A stretch of 64,000 nt of DNA from Berghia stephanieae (lineage: Eukaryota > Mollusca > Gastropoda > Nudibranchia > Aeolidiidae). The stretch covers positions 48,626,382 to 48,690,381 of the forward strand of contig CM067445.1 of NCBI GenBank assembly GCA_034508935.3, written 5' to 3'. Positions 1 to 10,995 of the stretch are shown here, in pieces. Position 1 is the stretch's first letter, and every line of letters starts with the position of its first letter. Below the pieces are notes generated by a model. The model searched no databases. It had not been told where the DNA came from and saw nothing but the letters and a program-made list of their open reading frames with translations. Made by a program: the position numbers and the translations under genes.

Positions 1-195
<195 letters not shown>

Positions 196-206
196 GAAGG
201 AGCATT

Positions 207-455
207 TTAACACGAAGTCCAATAGATGTGCTCAAAACGCTTTAAAATGACTCCCTAGCCAACAGCAATAACATGTAGGACAAAACATGACGTCTGTAAG
301 GTGGTATTGCAATTTTTCCGTCAGAGATAACGCTTTTAACGGCCAGGTACTCATTTACACCAGAGTACGGTGAGATAATGTAAGTAAAAAGCCATTTCAT
401 AGGACTCAACAATGCGCCTCTCAGAGCGGTAATCGAACTCTGGAGTTTCGGTCAC
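207..455 (-). mobile_element. SINE family 1 copy
   Basis: This is the reverse of the family consensus: a tRNA-like head, a body with tactcaggtgtaaaatgagt, and a tail with aaagcgctttgagcac and gctatataaaagctc. This copy is diverged and its head is degraded. Confidence 0.8.
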
Positions 456-1065
456 TAAATAGGAAATGATATTGCCAAATGTCTGTTGTGTGACCTTTCA
501 AAGTACATTTGTTCCTCACGAATTAATCGACCTCTCAGACTATTTTTTTTAAAAAGGTCAGCCGTTTCAACAAAAAAACAAAAAACAAAAAAAAACAAAA
601 ATTAACCGGAGTAACAAGGACTTTTAAAACTAGTCTAAAGTCTTTGAGATATTGTTGTTGTTAATGGATTGATGATGTTGGTGGCGCCGGATTTAGAATG
701 AATGACGCCTACAACTTAACTCACTCAATCCTAGAGATTTTTGCTACTTTTCAAAATTGGAAAAAAAATGTATTAAAATGAGCTTGTACATAGATAGTTT
801 TATTCAACTACCATTAATATGTAAAAACTAATAACATTAGCTTTGATATAAGGTGTCTCCCTCTTTTATTATTTGTCAAAGAAAAATGTAACAAAAAGTA
901 TGGTGTAAAAGTAACCTATGTAAACTACGGATATAGTCGGTGTTAGGGTTGAGTGAGTTAACGGTGTCGTGTCTGCGTCTCGATCTTTCCAGCGTTCCCA
1001 AACGGAAAGAAAGACTTGAGACAAAATACGGTTTGCAAGATTATATTTTTAAAAAATAATTAAAA
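456..1065. other. AT-rich intergenic stretch
   Basis: No ORF, SINE or inverted repeat recognised. Confidence 0.5.
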
Positions 1066-1305
1066 ATTGAGCTTTTATATAGCGCAATATCCACTAAACG
1101 TGCTCAAAGCGCTTAACAAGTGGTGTTCCTGACCAACAGCAACATTTAACATGTAGGACGGGACATGACTCCTTTTAGTAGGCGATATTACAAATTTTTT
1201 TTCGGACAGATACAATGCTGTTAACGGCCAGGTACTCATTTTACACCTGAGTACGGTGAGAGAATGTGAGTAAAGAGTCTTTTTCCAAAGACTCAACTAT
1301 ACGCC
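1066..1305 (-). mobile_element. SINE family 1 copy, head missing
   Basis: Body and tail are well preserved (gagcttttatatagcgcaat at the left edge), but the tRNA-like head stops after the cgccgagcg segment. It is therefore truncated at the 5' end. Confidence 0.85.
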
Positions 1306-2334
1306 GAGCGCAAATTCCATGACTTATTGCTCTAAGGCGCTTTACAATAAAACACGAACTCACAAAGGGAAAATAAAATAAAAACTACAGCACTGAAAGC
1401 TTCGTTTGAAGAACAATAAACTAAATTAAGTAAAGGCTATTTTAAACAGTTCAGTCTTTAAATTGGACTTGAAAGAGTTAAAACTTATATGTAAAATAAA
1501 TATGATGGAAAGAATCTAAATCACCCCCTCGCCCCCCGCCCCACCCCGCCTTACCCCTTTCAGGCCCTTATTCACTTTAGATTGATTTGGTAGCTCAGGT
1601 TGATGTTGCAACGGCTAAGGAATATAAAATCAGGGTTGGATCCATAAGGTAGCAAGCAATCCCATGCCCATGTCTAACTATTTTAGTCAAGCTGCTACAG
1701 ATGTTGTTATTATTATGCTTCATTAAAATTGAGTCTTCCCCCTAAACGAAGGGGGATTTTTCATAATAAACGTTTTTCTTACCAAATTGAAAATAGTTGT
1801 TTTGTCATTGTGTGTATAAAAAAACCCAATCAGACTTTATTTGATTCCACACTGAATACATTAGGGTCAGAGAAGGTCTTTGTTGGGTTACCAAAATACC
1901 AAACAAACAAAAACAAAAACTAAACAAAAAAGAATAAAAATAATCAAACAGCCGTTTGAAAAAAAGAAAAATCACTTCCTTCCCCATTAGTTGGTAATCT
2001 TCCTCCTCCTCCTCCTCTTCCTCCTCCTCCTACACTAGAATCCTTGAATTTTCGGAAACGAGTTGCTGTTTTTTTTATGATTACAAAAGGTTCCCTTTGA
2101 CACTGAAGAGATTTCAACAGACTTATCGTAGGCGGACAACCACCCCCCCCCCCCCCCCCCGCCTTTCTCTCCTCTTCCCTCCCCCCAAGGGTATGTGCTT
2201 CATTCTTCTATCGATTTGACATAACAATGGTGTTCAGAAATTGTTTTATATATTATATTATCGCATTTAATCGCAGTTGTTTATAGGTAAAACAGACTAA
2301 AAATATAATGCTTTTATATTTCACAATAATATTT
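1306..2334. other. Intergenic stretch
   Basis: Contains a C-rich patch near 1525-1555, (TCC)n at 2001-2030 and a poly(C) run at 2142-2160. A weak tRNA-like stretch (tagctcaggttg, ggttggatcc) at 1591-1641 may be an old SINE head. No gene is supported. Confidence 0.45.
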
Positions 2335-2612
2335 GCGTTTTATATATTGCGCAATATCCACTTAATTAGCCGAAGGCGGTATACAGGCAACAGAACTTTA
2401 GGACAAGACATGACATGACCTGTGAGGCATCATTAATTATATTTTTCGAGACTAGACATGACGCCTATCTGGCGATATTACATTTTTTTTCCGACAGAAA
2501 AACGACCAAGATAACGCTCGTATCGTCCAGGTACTCATTTTACACCCGAGTACTGTGAGAAAATGTTAATAAAGAGTCTTTTCCAAGGACCCTCTTTGCG
2601 ACGCATAGAATT
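2335..2612 (-). mobile_element. SINE family 1 copy with internal duplication
   Basis: The tail half contains the gacatgac-g-cct block twice (near 2408 and 2456), indicating a partial internal duplication. The B-box part of the head is missing. Confidence 0.75.
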
Positions 2613-2707
2613 GTCTTTAGCGCCAGATCTAGAGAGAGATTACAATAATACAGGTGTTACCGCAATGCAGACCTATAAAATGAATTAGGACGGGGTGACT
2701 TGCTCAA

Positions 2708-2977
2708 GGCGGTTATGTGGTCTTGTGGTATGACTCGCTTTCGGATCGGAAGGTCCTGGGTTCGAGTCTCGCTCAGTGCATAGTTGATCCTTGGAAAAAG
2801 CTCATTATTCAAATTCTCTCACCATACTCAGGTGTATAATGAGTACCTGGCCATTGACAGCGTTGTCTCTGTTAGAAAATAATTGAAATACACAACGCCT
2901 GTTGCTGTTGGTCAGGGACCCCATGTAAAGCGCTTAGAGCACGTTTAGTTGATATTGCTCTATATAAAAGCTCAAAA
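2708..2977 (+). mobile_element. SINE family 1 copy
   Basis: The head has an A box (tgtggtcttgtggta) and a B box (ggttcgagtctcgc), followed by the full body and the tail ctctatataaaagctcaa. It faces the previous copy as an inverted pair. Confidence 0.9.
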
Positions 2978-3097
2978 AAGGCCACAAATGTGTGAAATAA
3001 GGAGTCAAATTCGGAACATTGTGAGGACAGGCAAAGTCAAAACCGCTGAGCCACGCTGTTTTGTTGGGGGTTTTTTTTGGGGGGGGGGGGGAGTATT

Positions 3098-3407
3098 TAT
3101 GTGGCTATAATGTAGTCTACTGCCGAGACGTTGGCATAAGGACCGTAAGGTCCAGGTTTGAATCCTACTCTAAGCGGCGCATATTTGAGTCCTTGGAAAA
3201 TGCTCTTTGCTCACATTCTCTCACTGCACTCAGGTATAAGATGAGTACCTGATCATTAATAGCGTTGTCTCTATCCAGAAAAAAATTGTTATATCGCCTA
3301 AGAGGCGTCATGTCTCGTCATACATGTTAAGTGTTACTGTTGGCTAGAGACCCCTTGTAAAGCGCTCTGAGCATGTTTAGTCGATATTGCGCTTATAACA
3401 GGTCAAG
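3098..3407 (+). mobile_element. SINE family 1 copy, diverged
   Basis: The B box is ggtttgaatcc. The body and the tail (aaagcgctctgagcatg) are recognisable. It is preceded by a poly(G) run. Confidence 0.8.
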
Positions 3408-3633
3408 ATTGTTTTTCTTTTCTTTGGTTGGGGGGGGGGGGGATTTTGTAAGATAAATATCTAGAGAAGCGTGGAGGGAACAGTGCCAGACAAAGCAAAA
3501 AGAACAGTTTTGTTTTGGCAATGTATCATGTAAACTTGCTCATCATATAAATATATCTGATTCTCCTCGATATAATAACGGTTTGAGATGGTGGGTTATA
3601 AATGAAAGGAAGACAAACTCGAATATTTAAATA

Positions 3634-3893
3634 ACAAAGCGCTTTACAATGGATCTCAAGCCAGCAGCAACACTTAACTAGTAGGACGAGACAAGACGTT
3701 TGTTAGGCGACTTTACAAAAAAAAAAAAACATTTCCGACAGGAGAAGAAACAACGCTGTTAACGGCCAGGTGTTCATTCTACTTCTAAGTACAGTAAGAG
3801 AAAGTAGGTAAAGATCTGCTCATATCGGGAATCGAACCCGAGACCTTCCTATCCGGAGGCGAGTGTCATAGCACAAGACCGCATAGCCGAACA
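3634..3893 (-). mobile_element. SINE family 1 copy
   Basis: A nearly full copy including the head (gcatagccg at 3885-3893). The last bases of the tail are lost. Confidence 0.85.
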
Positions 3894-4009
3894 AAAATAT
3901 CGGCATCTCTGATCATAACCAGATAAGAAGTTGGATAAATTAAAATCTAAAAATAAACAATTCAGTCTCGTTCTGAAATAGAACTGGAATTTAACGAGTA
4001 ACTGTCTGA

Positions 4010-4250
4010 CACTGGAAAAACACGTATTTAAAAATTTGGCCATAAAAAAACTCGTCTTCAAATATCTATCGATTTAAATGACCCTCGTCTTGACAAAAAC
4101 TCTCAAACCTGGGACTTCACGAAGTCGTTAATAAAGTACCAGGTTTGAGAGTTTTTGCCAAGATGAGGGTCGTTTAAATCGATCGATATTTGAAGGTCAA
4201 ATTTTATGGCCAAATTTGTGAATACGAGTTTTCTCAAAGTACAGCAGCAG
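4010..4250. mobile_element. MITE family B copy (near-palindrome)
   Basis: The arms carry ttggcca, aaatat-cgatcgat and ccaagatgagggtc, and read toward each other around gacttcacgaagtc. The whole element is an imperfect inverted repeat of about 240 bp. Confidence 0.85.
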
Positions 4251-4574
4251 TCAACTGGAATTTAAGACGAGGGGAATGAGACGTATGAAATTATTCAGTG
4301 CGACTATTGAATATTCATTAGATGAATCTAATTCAATTTTCAAACGAAATTCCTTTTCGTCCTTGATTCATTTTTTTTGTAAACAGAGATGATAAAAAAA
4401 GTTGCATGTATATCAAATCAAACTGTGTGGATCACTGGCAGACTTGAGGAAGAAGACAACGGCGTTCCTCCACCACCAATTAAACATTCAAATATTCAAA
4501 CATGAAGACAATAATAATAATAATAATATGTGATCCACAGTCTCACAACAGTATTGTGTCGGGATGCATCGGAC

Positions 4575-4693
<119 letters not shown>

Positions 4694-4739
4694 ATGAGGA
4701 AAACAACAATTGCCGAAAAGAAGAAGAAACATTTCAACA

Positions 4740-5535
4740 CAGATAAATTAAAAATCCCAGATATCCAAAACCAGTTCAATATCTCAGTAAAAAAAAAATT
4801 CAGTGTGAAATAAGATATTACAAACATGACAATCCAAGATTTCAACCACGTCATGCAGGAAACTGCCACAGAACACTTAGGACACAATGAATTCAATAAA
4901 GAGAACTGGATATTAGCAAGGTCATGGGAGCTCATTAACCAAAGAAAATCAATCAAACTAAATCTCTAGAACGCTATATCTCCCAGACTCATCTTCTGAC
5001 ACAGATATCCCAAAAGCAGAAATGGACGTCTTAGCCCAATCCCAGAGCATGAGGTGCATGAGGCAATACAACAACAGAAAAATGGCAAGGCCCGAGTATT
5101 GACAGAAGGAAATTGCTTAAATCGAACTTCCAAGAAATGTCAAAAATTCTCAGTAAATAGTTCACCAACATTTTGGAAGAGGAAGAAATACCAGAGCATT
5201 GGTAGAAAGGCATTATCAATAAAATAGCCAAGAAGGAGATAGGCCTTGGAAATTGTGCTAACTGGCCCGGAATCACACTCCTGTCCGTAACGAACAAATT
5301 TTTAAATAGAATACTTCTGAAAAGACTTTCACTCACACTGAAAACATTCTTAGAAAAGAGCAAATGGGGTTCATAAAAGGGAAGTCATGTAGTGACCACA
5401 TATTTACCGTGAGACAAATCCTGGAGCAAAGCATTGAATGGAACAGCCCTCTCTACACTATTTTTTGTCGATTTTGAAAAAGTTTTTGACAGCCTACACA
5501 GAAAGTCCACGTGAAAAGTACTCCGCCAATATGGT
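4740..5535 (+). mobile_element. Decayed LINE (CFDP2-type endonuclease/RT), 5' part
   Basis: In shifting frames this reads like the linker and RT start of the common animal LINE whose protein is annotated as endonuclease-reverse transcriptase or craniofacial development protein 2-like. Recognisable pieces are a L-K-I-P-D-I-Q-N-Q-F stretch near 4750, N-W-P-G-I-T-L-L-S-V near 5260, and F-V-D-F-E-K-V-F-D-S just before the insertion. Several stops and frameshifts make it a pseudogene. Where it begins is unclear because a (TTA)n run lies at its 5' side. It continues at 8893 beyond the younger LINE. Confidence 0.8.
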
Positions 5536-5744
5536 CCCCCTCGTGGATCTTTACCTTGCAGTTGGTGAGGGGGCTTGAGGCACACGGGAGGGCAAAGGTG
5601 TAAATCCCGGTCGACCGTCACGAGACCATCCCGGGTATCGAGCCAACGAGCCACATGAGCTGCTCGCCCCGGTGTGTGACTAAATTTGATCCAAACCCGG
5701 TGCCCGAATAGCAGCCCTATCCCGGGCGCCACACTATTGTCCTT
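5536..5744 (+). promoter_or_regulatory. LINE 5' leader with HDV-ribozyme-like fold
   Basis: The first seven bases, ccccctc (5536-5542), pair with gaggggg (5567-5573). Between them acc (5553-5555) pairs with ggt (5564-5566) around an 8-nt loop, and ggt abuts the second strand of the first stem. This P1/P3/L3 order matches hepatitis-delta-type ribozymes, which are known to sit at the 5' ends of several non-LTR elements (R2, RTE and others). A possible short P2 is ggat (5545-5548) with atcc (5604-5607). The usual C-N-R-A stretch before P2' is not clear: gtaa occupies 5600-5603. The fold is inferred by eye. The rest of the leader is GC-rich; part of it recurs inverted at 25796-25853. Confidence 0.4.
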
Positions 5745-8700
5745 ATGTCGAGTCCCAATCAGTCCCGTCAATGGCGAAGCGGTCTGCCGCCTAGCCAAAT
5801 AATACCGCGTTCGTGTCGCCAGGGTCGTCGGCACGTCCGAGAAAAAAGCAAACGTCCCATGCATCAATCGATTCGCGGCCTGCCGATCGGAAAATGCGAC
5901 GGCGGGGATGGCGAACTGACGCGTATATTGTCCCTGAACGTCGAGAGCCAGAGTATGGCAAAAAATGAGCTTTTATCAAAGCTATTGGCCGTTCATTGCG
6001 TAGATATCCTCCTTTTACAGGAGACCCACCTTTATTCAGGCGCGCAATCTTCCCGATTCCAGATCCCAGGCCATACGGTGGTCCAACGCGAGGACACTTC
6101 GAGGCTCAAAGGAGGGGTTAGCGTTTACGCTAAAGAGCCATCGAAGGTAAGGGTCATTGAGAGCGTAACGGACAGCAATGGGGTGAACCGAATTTCCGTG
6201 GAAGTAGGTGGACTGTGTTTGCATAATATTTACAAACCACCTAGAGCGACTTGGACTACACCACCGGTACCGGTGGTCAGCCATCCTTCCATCTGTCTGG
6301 GAGACTTTAATAGCCACCATCACGAATGGGGCTACCGAGACTGCAACGAGGCAGGAAGACAACTCCGCTCATGGATGGACTGTAATGATCTACACCTAGT
6401 GTACGATCCTACAGCCAAGGGTACCTTCCGGGGTACCCGCCATAAGAAGGAGTACACTCCAGACCTCACCCTCGTAACGAAAAGCGCGAACGGTGAACCG
6501 CTGCAGGTGAAGCGGACAGTCCTCGGGGACTTTCCGCATAGCCAGCACAGGCCGGTTCTTGTCACAGCTGGGGTGACAATACCGAGGGTGCAGTCTCTCC
6601 CACTTTGCAGATGGAATTTCAGGAAGGCTGACTGGGAGGAATTCAGTTCCTATATCGAGCAGGTCTGCCCTGCCATTCCTCCCAAGTCCAAGAATATAAC
6701 CAGATTTAGTAGGCTACTGGTTAAGAGCGCTCAACGCTCTATTCCACGGGGCAAGCGGAAATTCTACACCCCTTGCTGGACAGCAGAGTCGGAAGAGCTG
6801 TACCGAGAGTACCAGCAGACCCAGTCCCAGGACACAGCCGATAGACTACTTCAGTCTCTGGCAGAGGGAAGGAAGCAACGGTGGCAGGAGACCGTGGAAA
6901 GTCTCGACTTTACACACTCCAGCCGCCACGCTTGGCGTTTGATAAAGAAATTGGACCCAGATCGGAATTTCGCGAAGGCTGCACCGGAATGCGAGGCAGA
7001 CACAATTGCCAAGAATATTAAGAACCGTAGTAAGCGGGTCCCTAATCAGGCTTTTGAGCGCGGTGTCCGCAAGGCGTACCGTACGATTTTGGACTCGCTA
7101 CCTGCGGAGGAGTCGGACTGGACGGCCCCGTTCAGTCCCCGAGAAGTGGGTGCAGCCATTAGCGAAGTAAAGAACGGCAAAGCAGCAGGGATAGATGGTG
7201 TATATCCCGATATGGTGACGCATCTGGGCCCCAGGGCACGGGCCTGGCTAGCAGAGGCAATGTCTGACGTCCTTGCAAAAGGAAAGCTTCCACAAGTGTG
7301 GAAGCACGCGAAGATAGTTGCCATCCTGAAGCCAGGGAAGCCGGCGAAGGAGGCAGACAGTTACAGACCCATATCGCTGCTGAGCTGTCTTTACAAATTG
7401 TTGGAGCGTGTTCTATTAAACCGATGGGGGCCGGTCCTAGACGCTGCCCTGCCACCAGAGCAGGCAGGCTTCAGGGAAGGGAGGTGCACCACGGAGCAGG
7501 TCATTGCCCTTACAGAGCATATTGAGCACGGGTTCGAGAGAAAACAGCAAACAGGTGCTGTGTTTATAGACCTATCAGCGGCGTACGATACGGTCTGGTG
7601 CGATGGGTTAATGCTCAAACTTGCAAAAATCATAAGGTGCAAAAAGACCTTGAAGTTGTTCTCTTCGATCTTAGGGGAAAGGCAATTCCACGTCGCGCTG
7701 GGAGACGTCACGAGCAAAGTTAGGAAATTGAAGAATGGGGTCCCTCAGGGGTCGGTACTTGCGCCAATGTTGTTTAACGTTTACATTAGCGATATGCCGA
7801 ACACTTCCTCCCTGAGGCTGGGATACGCAGACGACTGGGCACTCGTTACTCAGAGTAAAGTGTGGACCCGTCTCGAGAGCGTACTCAGCGAGGACGTCAC
7901 CAGACTCAAATCCTACTTTGACAAGTGGTACCTGAAGATGAACACTTCAAAAACCGTGGCCACTGCATTTCACTTATGCAGTGGTTGGCACACCCGTAAA
8001 CTGAATGTCCTAGTCGGGGACCAGCCACTCCCATATGAGCGGCGTCCAAAATATTTAGGGGTGACGTTGGATCGCAGCCTTACCTATCGGGTTCATCTCA
8101 AAGGGGTTGCCCGGAAGATAGAGAAGCGGAATAGTCTTCTGAGGAAGCTGGCGGGATCGACTTGGGGCGCTAGCCAAGCGCTCCTGAGAACATCCGCCCT
8201 GGCACTATGCTATTCCACCGCGGAGTATTGCGCTCCAGTGTGGGGTAGAAGCAGAAACGTTGAGAAGGTGGATGTAAAACTTCGCAAGTCGATGCACATA
8301 GTGTCGGGAACGCTAGCAACAACCCCTAGAGAATGGGGCCCGGTAATGGCAGCGATCCAGCCCCCCGATGTCCGGAGGGAGACCATTACGGGAAACTGGC
8401 TGAGTAAGATCAAAGAGAGAGGGAATGGGGATACCCCTCTCATGCGCATAATGAACGGTGCCCCCGTTTCGAGCCGAAATAAGTCCCGGCAACCCTTGTA
8501 CGCAGAATCCCTGACTACGGACAGAGCTGCACATACGAGATGGAAGTCGGTTTGGACGAATTCAATCCCTCGTGGGGGCGGGGACCTACACTCCTCTAAG
8601 CTTGGTGAGAAGTTGCCAGGCTTTGATACCAGTAAGAGGAGACATTGGGTAGCTGCGAATCGGCTTCGGTCGAGGAGCTGCCTAACGGCCGGTGCGTTAC

Positions 8701-8876
8701 ATCAGTGGGGTCTAACTTCCTGTCCTTTATGTCCACGCTGTGGACAAGAACCCGAAACGGCAGAGCATCTAGTCGAAAGGTGTGTTGTGACGATGCTACC
8801 AGGCGGGTTCGCGACGGTGCACGAATGCGGACCGGACTTTGCTGATTGGGTCGATCGTCATAACATAATAGTGTGA
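5745..8876 (+). CDS. LINE ORF: AP-like endonuclease plus reverse transcriptase, 1043 aa
   Basis: This protein would nick the target DNA and copy the element RNA into it by target-primed reverse transcription. Endonuclease (about 58-275): N65, the QET motif at 92-94, YKPP at 163-166, GDFN at 186-189, D240 and S-Q-H-R-P at 266-270, where families often have S-D-H. Reverse transcriptase (about 455-760): FIDLSAAYD with D609, GVPQGS at 665-670 and the YADD catalytic box at 694-697. The C-terminus carries a zinc-knuckle-like C993-x2-C996-x2-C999 with H1008-x4-C1013. The first ATG after an in-frame stop (TAG at 5709-5711) was taken as the start. About 55 residues before the endonuclease are basic and unassigned. 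There are no internal stops, so it may be functional. It is codon- and GC-distinct from neighbouring DNA. Confidence 0.93.
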   Translation: MSSPNQSRQWRSGLPPSQIIPRSCRQGRRHVREKSKRPMHQSIRGLPIGKCDGGDGELTRILSLNVESQSMAKNELLSKLLAVHCVDILLLQETHLYSGAQSSRFQIPGHTVVQREDTSRLKGGVSVYAKEPSKVRVIESVTDSNGVNRISVEVGGLCLHNIYKPPRATWTTPPVPVVSHPSICLGDFNSHHHEWGYRDCNEAGRQLRSWMDCNDLHLVYDPTAKGTFRGTRHKKEYTPDLTLVTKSANGEPLQVKRTVLGDFPHSQHRPVLVTAGVTIPRVQSLPLCRWNFRKADWEEFSSYIEQVCPAIPPKSKNITRFSRLLVKSAQRSIPRGKRKFYTPCWTAESEELYREYQQTQSQDTADRLLQSLAEGRKQRWQETVESLDFTHSSRHAWRLIKKLDPDRNFAKAAPECEADTIAKNIKNRSKRVPNQAFERGVRKAYRTILDSLPAEESDWTAPFSPREVGAAISEVKNGKAAGIDGVYPDMVTHLGPRARAWLAEAMSDVLAKGKLPQVWKHAKIVAILKPGKPAKEADSYRPISLLSCLYKLLERVLLNRWGPVLDAALPPEQAGFREGRCTTEQVIALTEHIEHGFERKQQTGAVFIDLSAAYDTVWCDGLMLKLAKIIRCKKTLKLFSSILGERQFHVALGDVTSKVRKLKNGVPQGSVLAPMLFNVYISDMPNTSSLRLGYADDWALVTQSKVWTRLESVLSEDVTRLKSYFDKWYLKMNTSKTVATAFHLCSGWHTRKLNVLVGDQPLPYERRPKYLGVTLDRSLTYRVHLKGVARKIEKRNSLLRKLAGSTWGASQALLRTSALALCYSTAEYCAPVWGRSRNVEKVDVKLRKSMHIVSGTLATTPREWGPVMAAIQPPDVRRETITGNWLSKIKERGNGDTPLMRIMNGAPVSSRNKSRQPLYAESLTTDRAAHTRWKSVWTNSIPRGGGDLHSSKLGEKLPGFDTSKRRHWVAANRLRSRSCLTAGALHQWGLTSCPLCPRCGQEPETAEHLVERCVVTMLPGGFATVHECGPDFADWVDRHNIIV

Positions 8877-8892
8877 ACCATAAGAAGCTGCT

Positions 8893-9335
8893 GCCAATAT
8901 GGTATACCGACAAAGATGGTCAACTTAATAAAAGCAATGCAGAGCAAATTCCATGCCAAGTGATCTGTGGAAACACAGAAACTAGAAACATTTCAAAACA
9001 AGTGTCTAAAAAGAATTTTTAACATATTTTGGCCTACAAAAATACAAATAGTGGATCTATTAAAGAAAGCTGACTGCACTCGCATTGAACGCCAAATAAT
9101 AAGAAGATGGCGTTGGCTGTGTCATGTGGCCAGAATGGAAAAAGGTCACTCCCCAAGACAGCTTTGTACTGGACAGCAGATGGTATGAGAAAGCGGGGGA
9201 GACCCAAAGAAACCATGGAAAAAGAATTAAAGGAAGTAGGCATAGCCACCGCAAAAACAGCTGACCGCAAAAAAAAAATGGAGATATCGGGTGGATGCCC
9301 TTATGTGCCTCAAGGCCCGAAGAGGATTAAATATC
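8893..9335 (+). mobile_element. Decayed LINE (CFDP2-type), 3' part
   Basis: After the younger insertion the reading resumes as I-P-T-K-M-V-N-L-I-K and then jumps to F-Q-N-K-C-L-K-R-I-F-N-I-F-W-P, the start of the C-terminal block. Most of the RT palm and thumb has therefore been deleted from this copy, quite apart from the insertion. R-R-W-R-W-L-C-H-V and a remnant of the typical K-R-G-R-P-K motif follow. The C-terminal block ends near 9330. It is not functional. Confidence 0.8.
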
Positions 9336-9430
9336 TATCGATTGAGCCATCGAGATCATCCAAAGGACATAGTAATACACAGTAATACGGCATAATCTTC
9401 GCCATCACAGTCTATGTCATAATAGTACTT

Positions 9431-9682
9431 ACTGCCATACTCTGAAGGAGAAAAGAAATACATTTTGGCCAGTAAATTTCTCCGCTCCATCGATCGATCA
9501 ACATGATCCCTATCTTGTAAAAATTCTCAAAGCTGGGACTTCCATGAAGTCTTCCTTGAAGTCTCAGGTTTGAGAGCTTTTGATAAGAAGAAGAGAATAA
9601 TTTATCGATCGATATTTGAAAGACGATTTTACTGACCAAAATTATTAAAATGTGTTGTTGTTTTTTTTCCCCAGAGTATGGC
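9431..9682. mobile_element. MITE family B copy
   Basis: Ends tgccatactctga / agagtatggc with the internal palindrome around gacttccatgaagtc. It follows the old LINE. Confidence 0.8.
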
Positions 9683-9820
9683 GATATTGTCTCTGTCGTT
9701 AGAATAATAATATTGTAATAATATTGTAATTGTAAGACATCACGTCTTGTACTAGATGCACTTATAAAGCGATTTAACCGCATTTAGTGGATATTTCCCT
9801 AAACAGAAAAGTTCAAAAGG
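9677..9820 (+). mobile_element. SINE family 1 tail, degenerate
   Basis: Only the tgtctctgtcg block and the aaagcg...tttagtggatat tail can be followed. An (ata) expansion sits inside it. Confidence 0.5.
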
Positions 9821-9974
9821 CTCAAAAAAACTCACGAAAGATACATTTATTAACTTCAACCAAATCCAACCAGTCCCAATGAGGGATATTGTACTTGACT
9901 ATAATTTTTATTATTCTACCACGAAGAAAGCGGTTAATAGATTCATTCTGCAGTCACTACTTCTCTTTCAAAAA

Positions 9975-10126
9975 TGTGTTGGGCCAAAGAAATAGTCCGT
10001 AATCTTCAAAAGATAAATCCACCAAAATAAATATGTGTAGGTTTGTGGTCTTGTCGGATGAAAATGAATGGGCGACGTGTACATATATGCAGGTCTGATA
10101 TCCGAAAGCAATAATGAGCCTAGTTT
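9975..10126 (-). repeat. Dispersed inverted repeat, left member
   Basis: Reverse complement of 11247-11372: aatagtccgtaatcttcaaa, atatgtgtaggtttgtggtc, gcaggtctgatatccgaaag. A faint third copy is seen at about 16311-16365. Confidence 0.75.
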
Positions 10127-10182
10127 AACATTGTTGTAATGGACAATACTTTGTCTCATCAGACCCCCAAATAAGATTACGC

Positions 10183-10262
10183 TGGCTACTGACCTATAGG
10201 TCCTTGGTTCGAATCCTGTTGTAGATGGCGTGAAGTCAATATAAGTCCTTGAAAATGACTGA
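10183..10262 (+). mobile_element. SINE family 1-like head fragment
   Basis: A perfect B box, ggttcgaatcc (about 10205-10215), is followed by a gcg...agtccttgaaaatgact body start. The A box and tail are missing. Confidence 0.45.
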
Positions 10263-10713
10263 ATATCTATTATGCTTAAGCGAGTGAGTTAAAAGCTCTA
10301 TCAATTGATCCACCAAGAACCTCAAAACGACAAAGTAATAGGGGATTACCTTCACAAACAAAATCCAAAAAGTCATAACAGTACATAGAACTAAAAAAAA
10401 CAAGATGTCAGTTTTCACTGGCGAGAGATCAGTATCAATCATCGCATCTTCTTTAACATTACTGCTCGTCACATGGGAAGGGCTAAATGGTCGAAGTATT
10501 ACGGTGTAATCTTTCTAAATACACCCGGAAGTCGGACTTAAGCCCAAAATAACCAAAACAAGGATGACTAGCAGTCTGTTTTGTCATAATTTACAGTCAA
10601 TCCAAACACTTTTCCTGTCACTTCCAAAACCCTTCTATTTCCGGTCATAAAAATTTTGATTCTCCGAAATGGGATTTCGTCAAATATCAAAACAAAATAA
10701 AGCCTTAAAAAAG

Positions 10714-10995
10714 AGTTGTCCTTCTGGGCCATTAGGTCCAAGGAGCCGGAGAGTTTTAACCCGAATTCTATAGCGTTAAATGGACAAGAGCATTGTTTGC
10801 TACCCTTTGAATATGACTCTAGTCTGTGGCAGAGTACTTACCACCAGAATAAACAGACCCGGCTACCCAATCACAGCTGGATGGACAGGGGAGGGGGAGA
10901 AATTTCTTTTAATCGACTGAATCAAGAATTGATACCAGTCCCTTTGCGTGTGAAGCGAATGCTCCACGAACTGAGCTATCGAAACCCCTCATCAA
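10714..10995 (-). mobile_element. SINE family 2 copy
   Basis: The right end on the minus strand reads ggtttcgatagctcagttcg, a tRNA-like head, and the left part carries the shared block tatagcgttaaatggacaag. The same order is seen at 32.0 and 56.7 kb. An overlapping 125-codon plus-strand frame is incidental. Confidence 0.7.

Larger units (their letters stand above)
5536..8892 (+). mobile_element. Full-length non-LTR retrotransposon (LINE), probably young
   Basis: The element is bounded by an exact 11-bp target-site duplication, gccaatatggt, at 5525-5535 and 8893-8903. It holds a 209-bp leader, one long intact ORF and a very short 3' end terminating in agaagctgct, with no poly(A) tail. Its base composition is clearly GC-richer than the AT-rich surroundings. 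It is inserted into the RT region of an older LINE: the flanking reading (L-R-Q-Y-G / I-P) rejoins cleanly across it. No ORF1 is seen. The C-terminal Cys/His knuckle recalls the I/Jockey-type superfamily, but the clade is not certain. A perfect duplication plus an open ORF suggests a recent insertion. Confidence 0.9.

Noticed and set aside
5385-5867. 160-codon minus-strand frame
   Set aside because: It is antisense to the LINE leader and ORF and crosses the LINE insertion boundary, so it cannot be an old gene.
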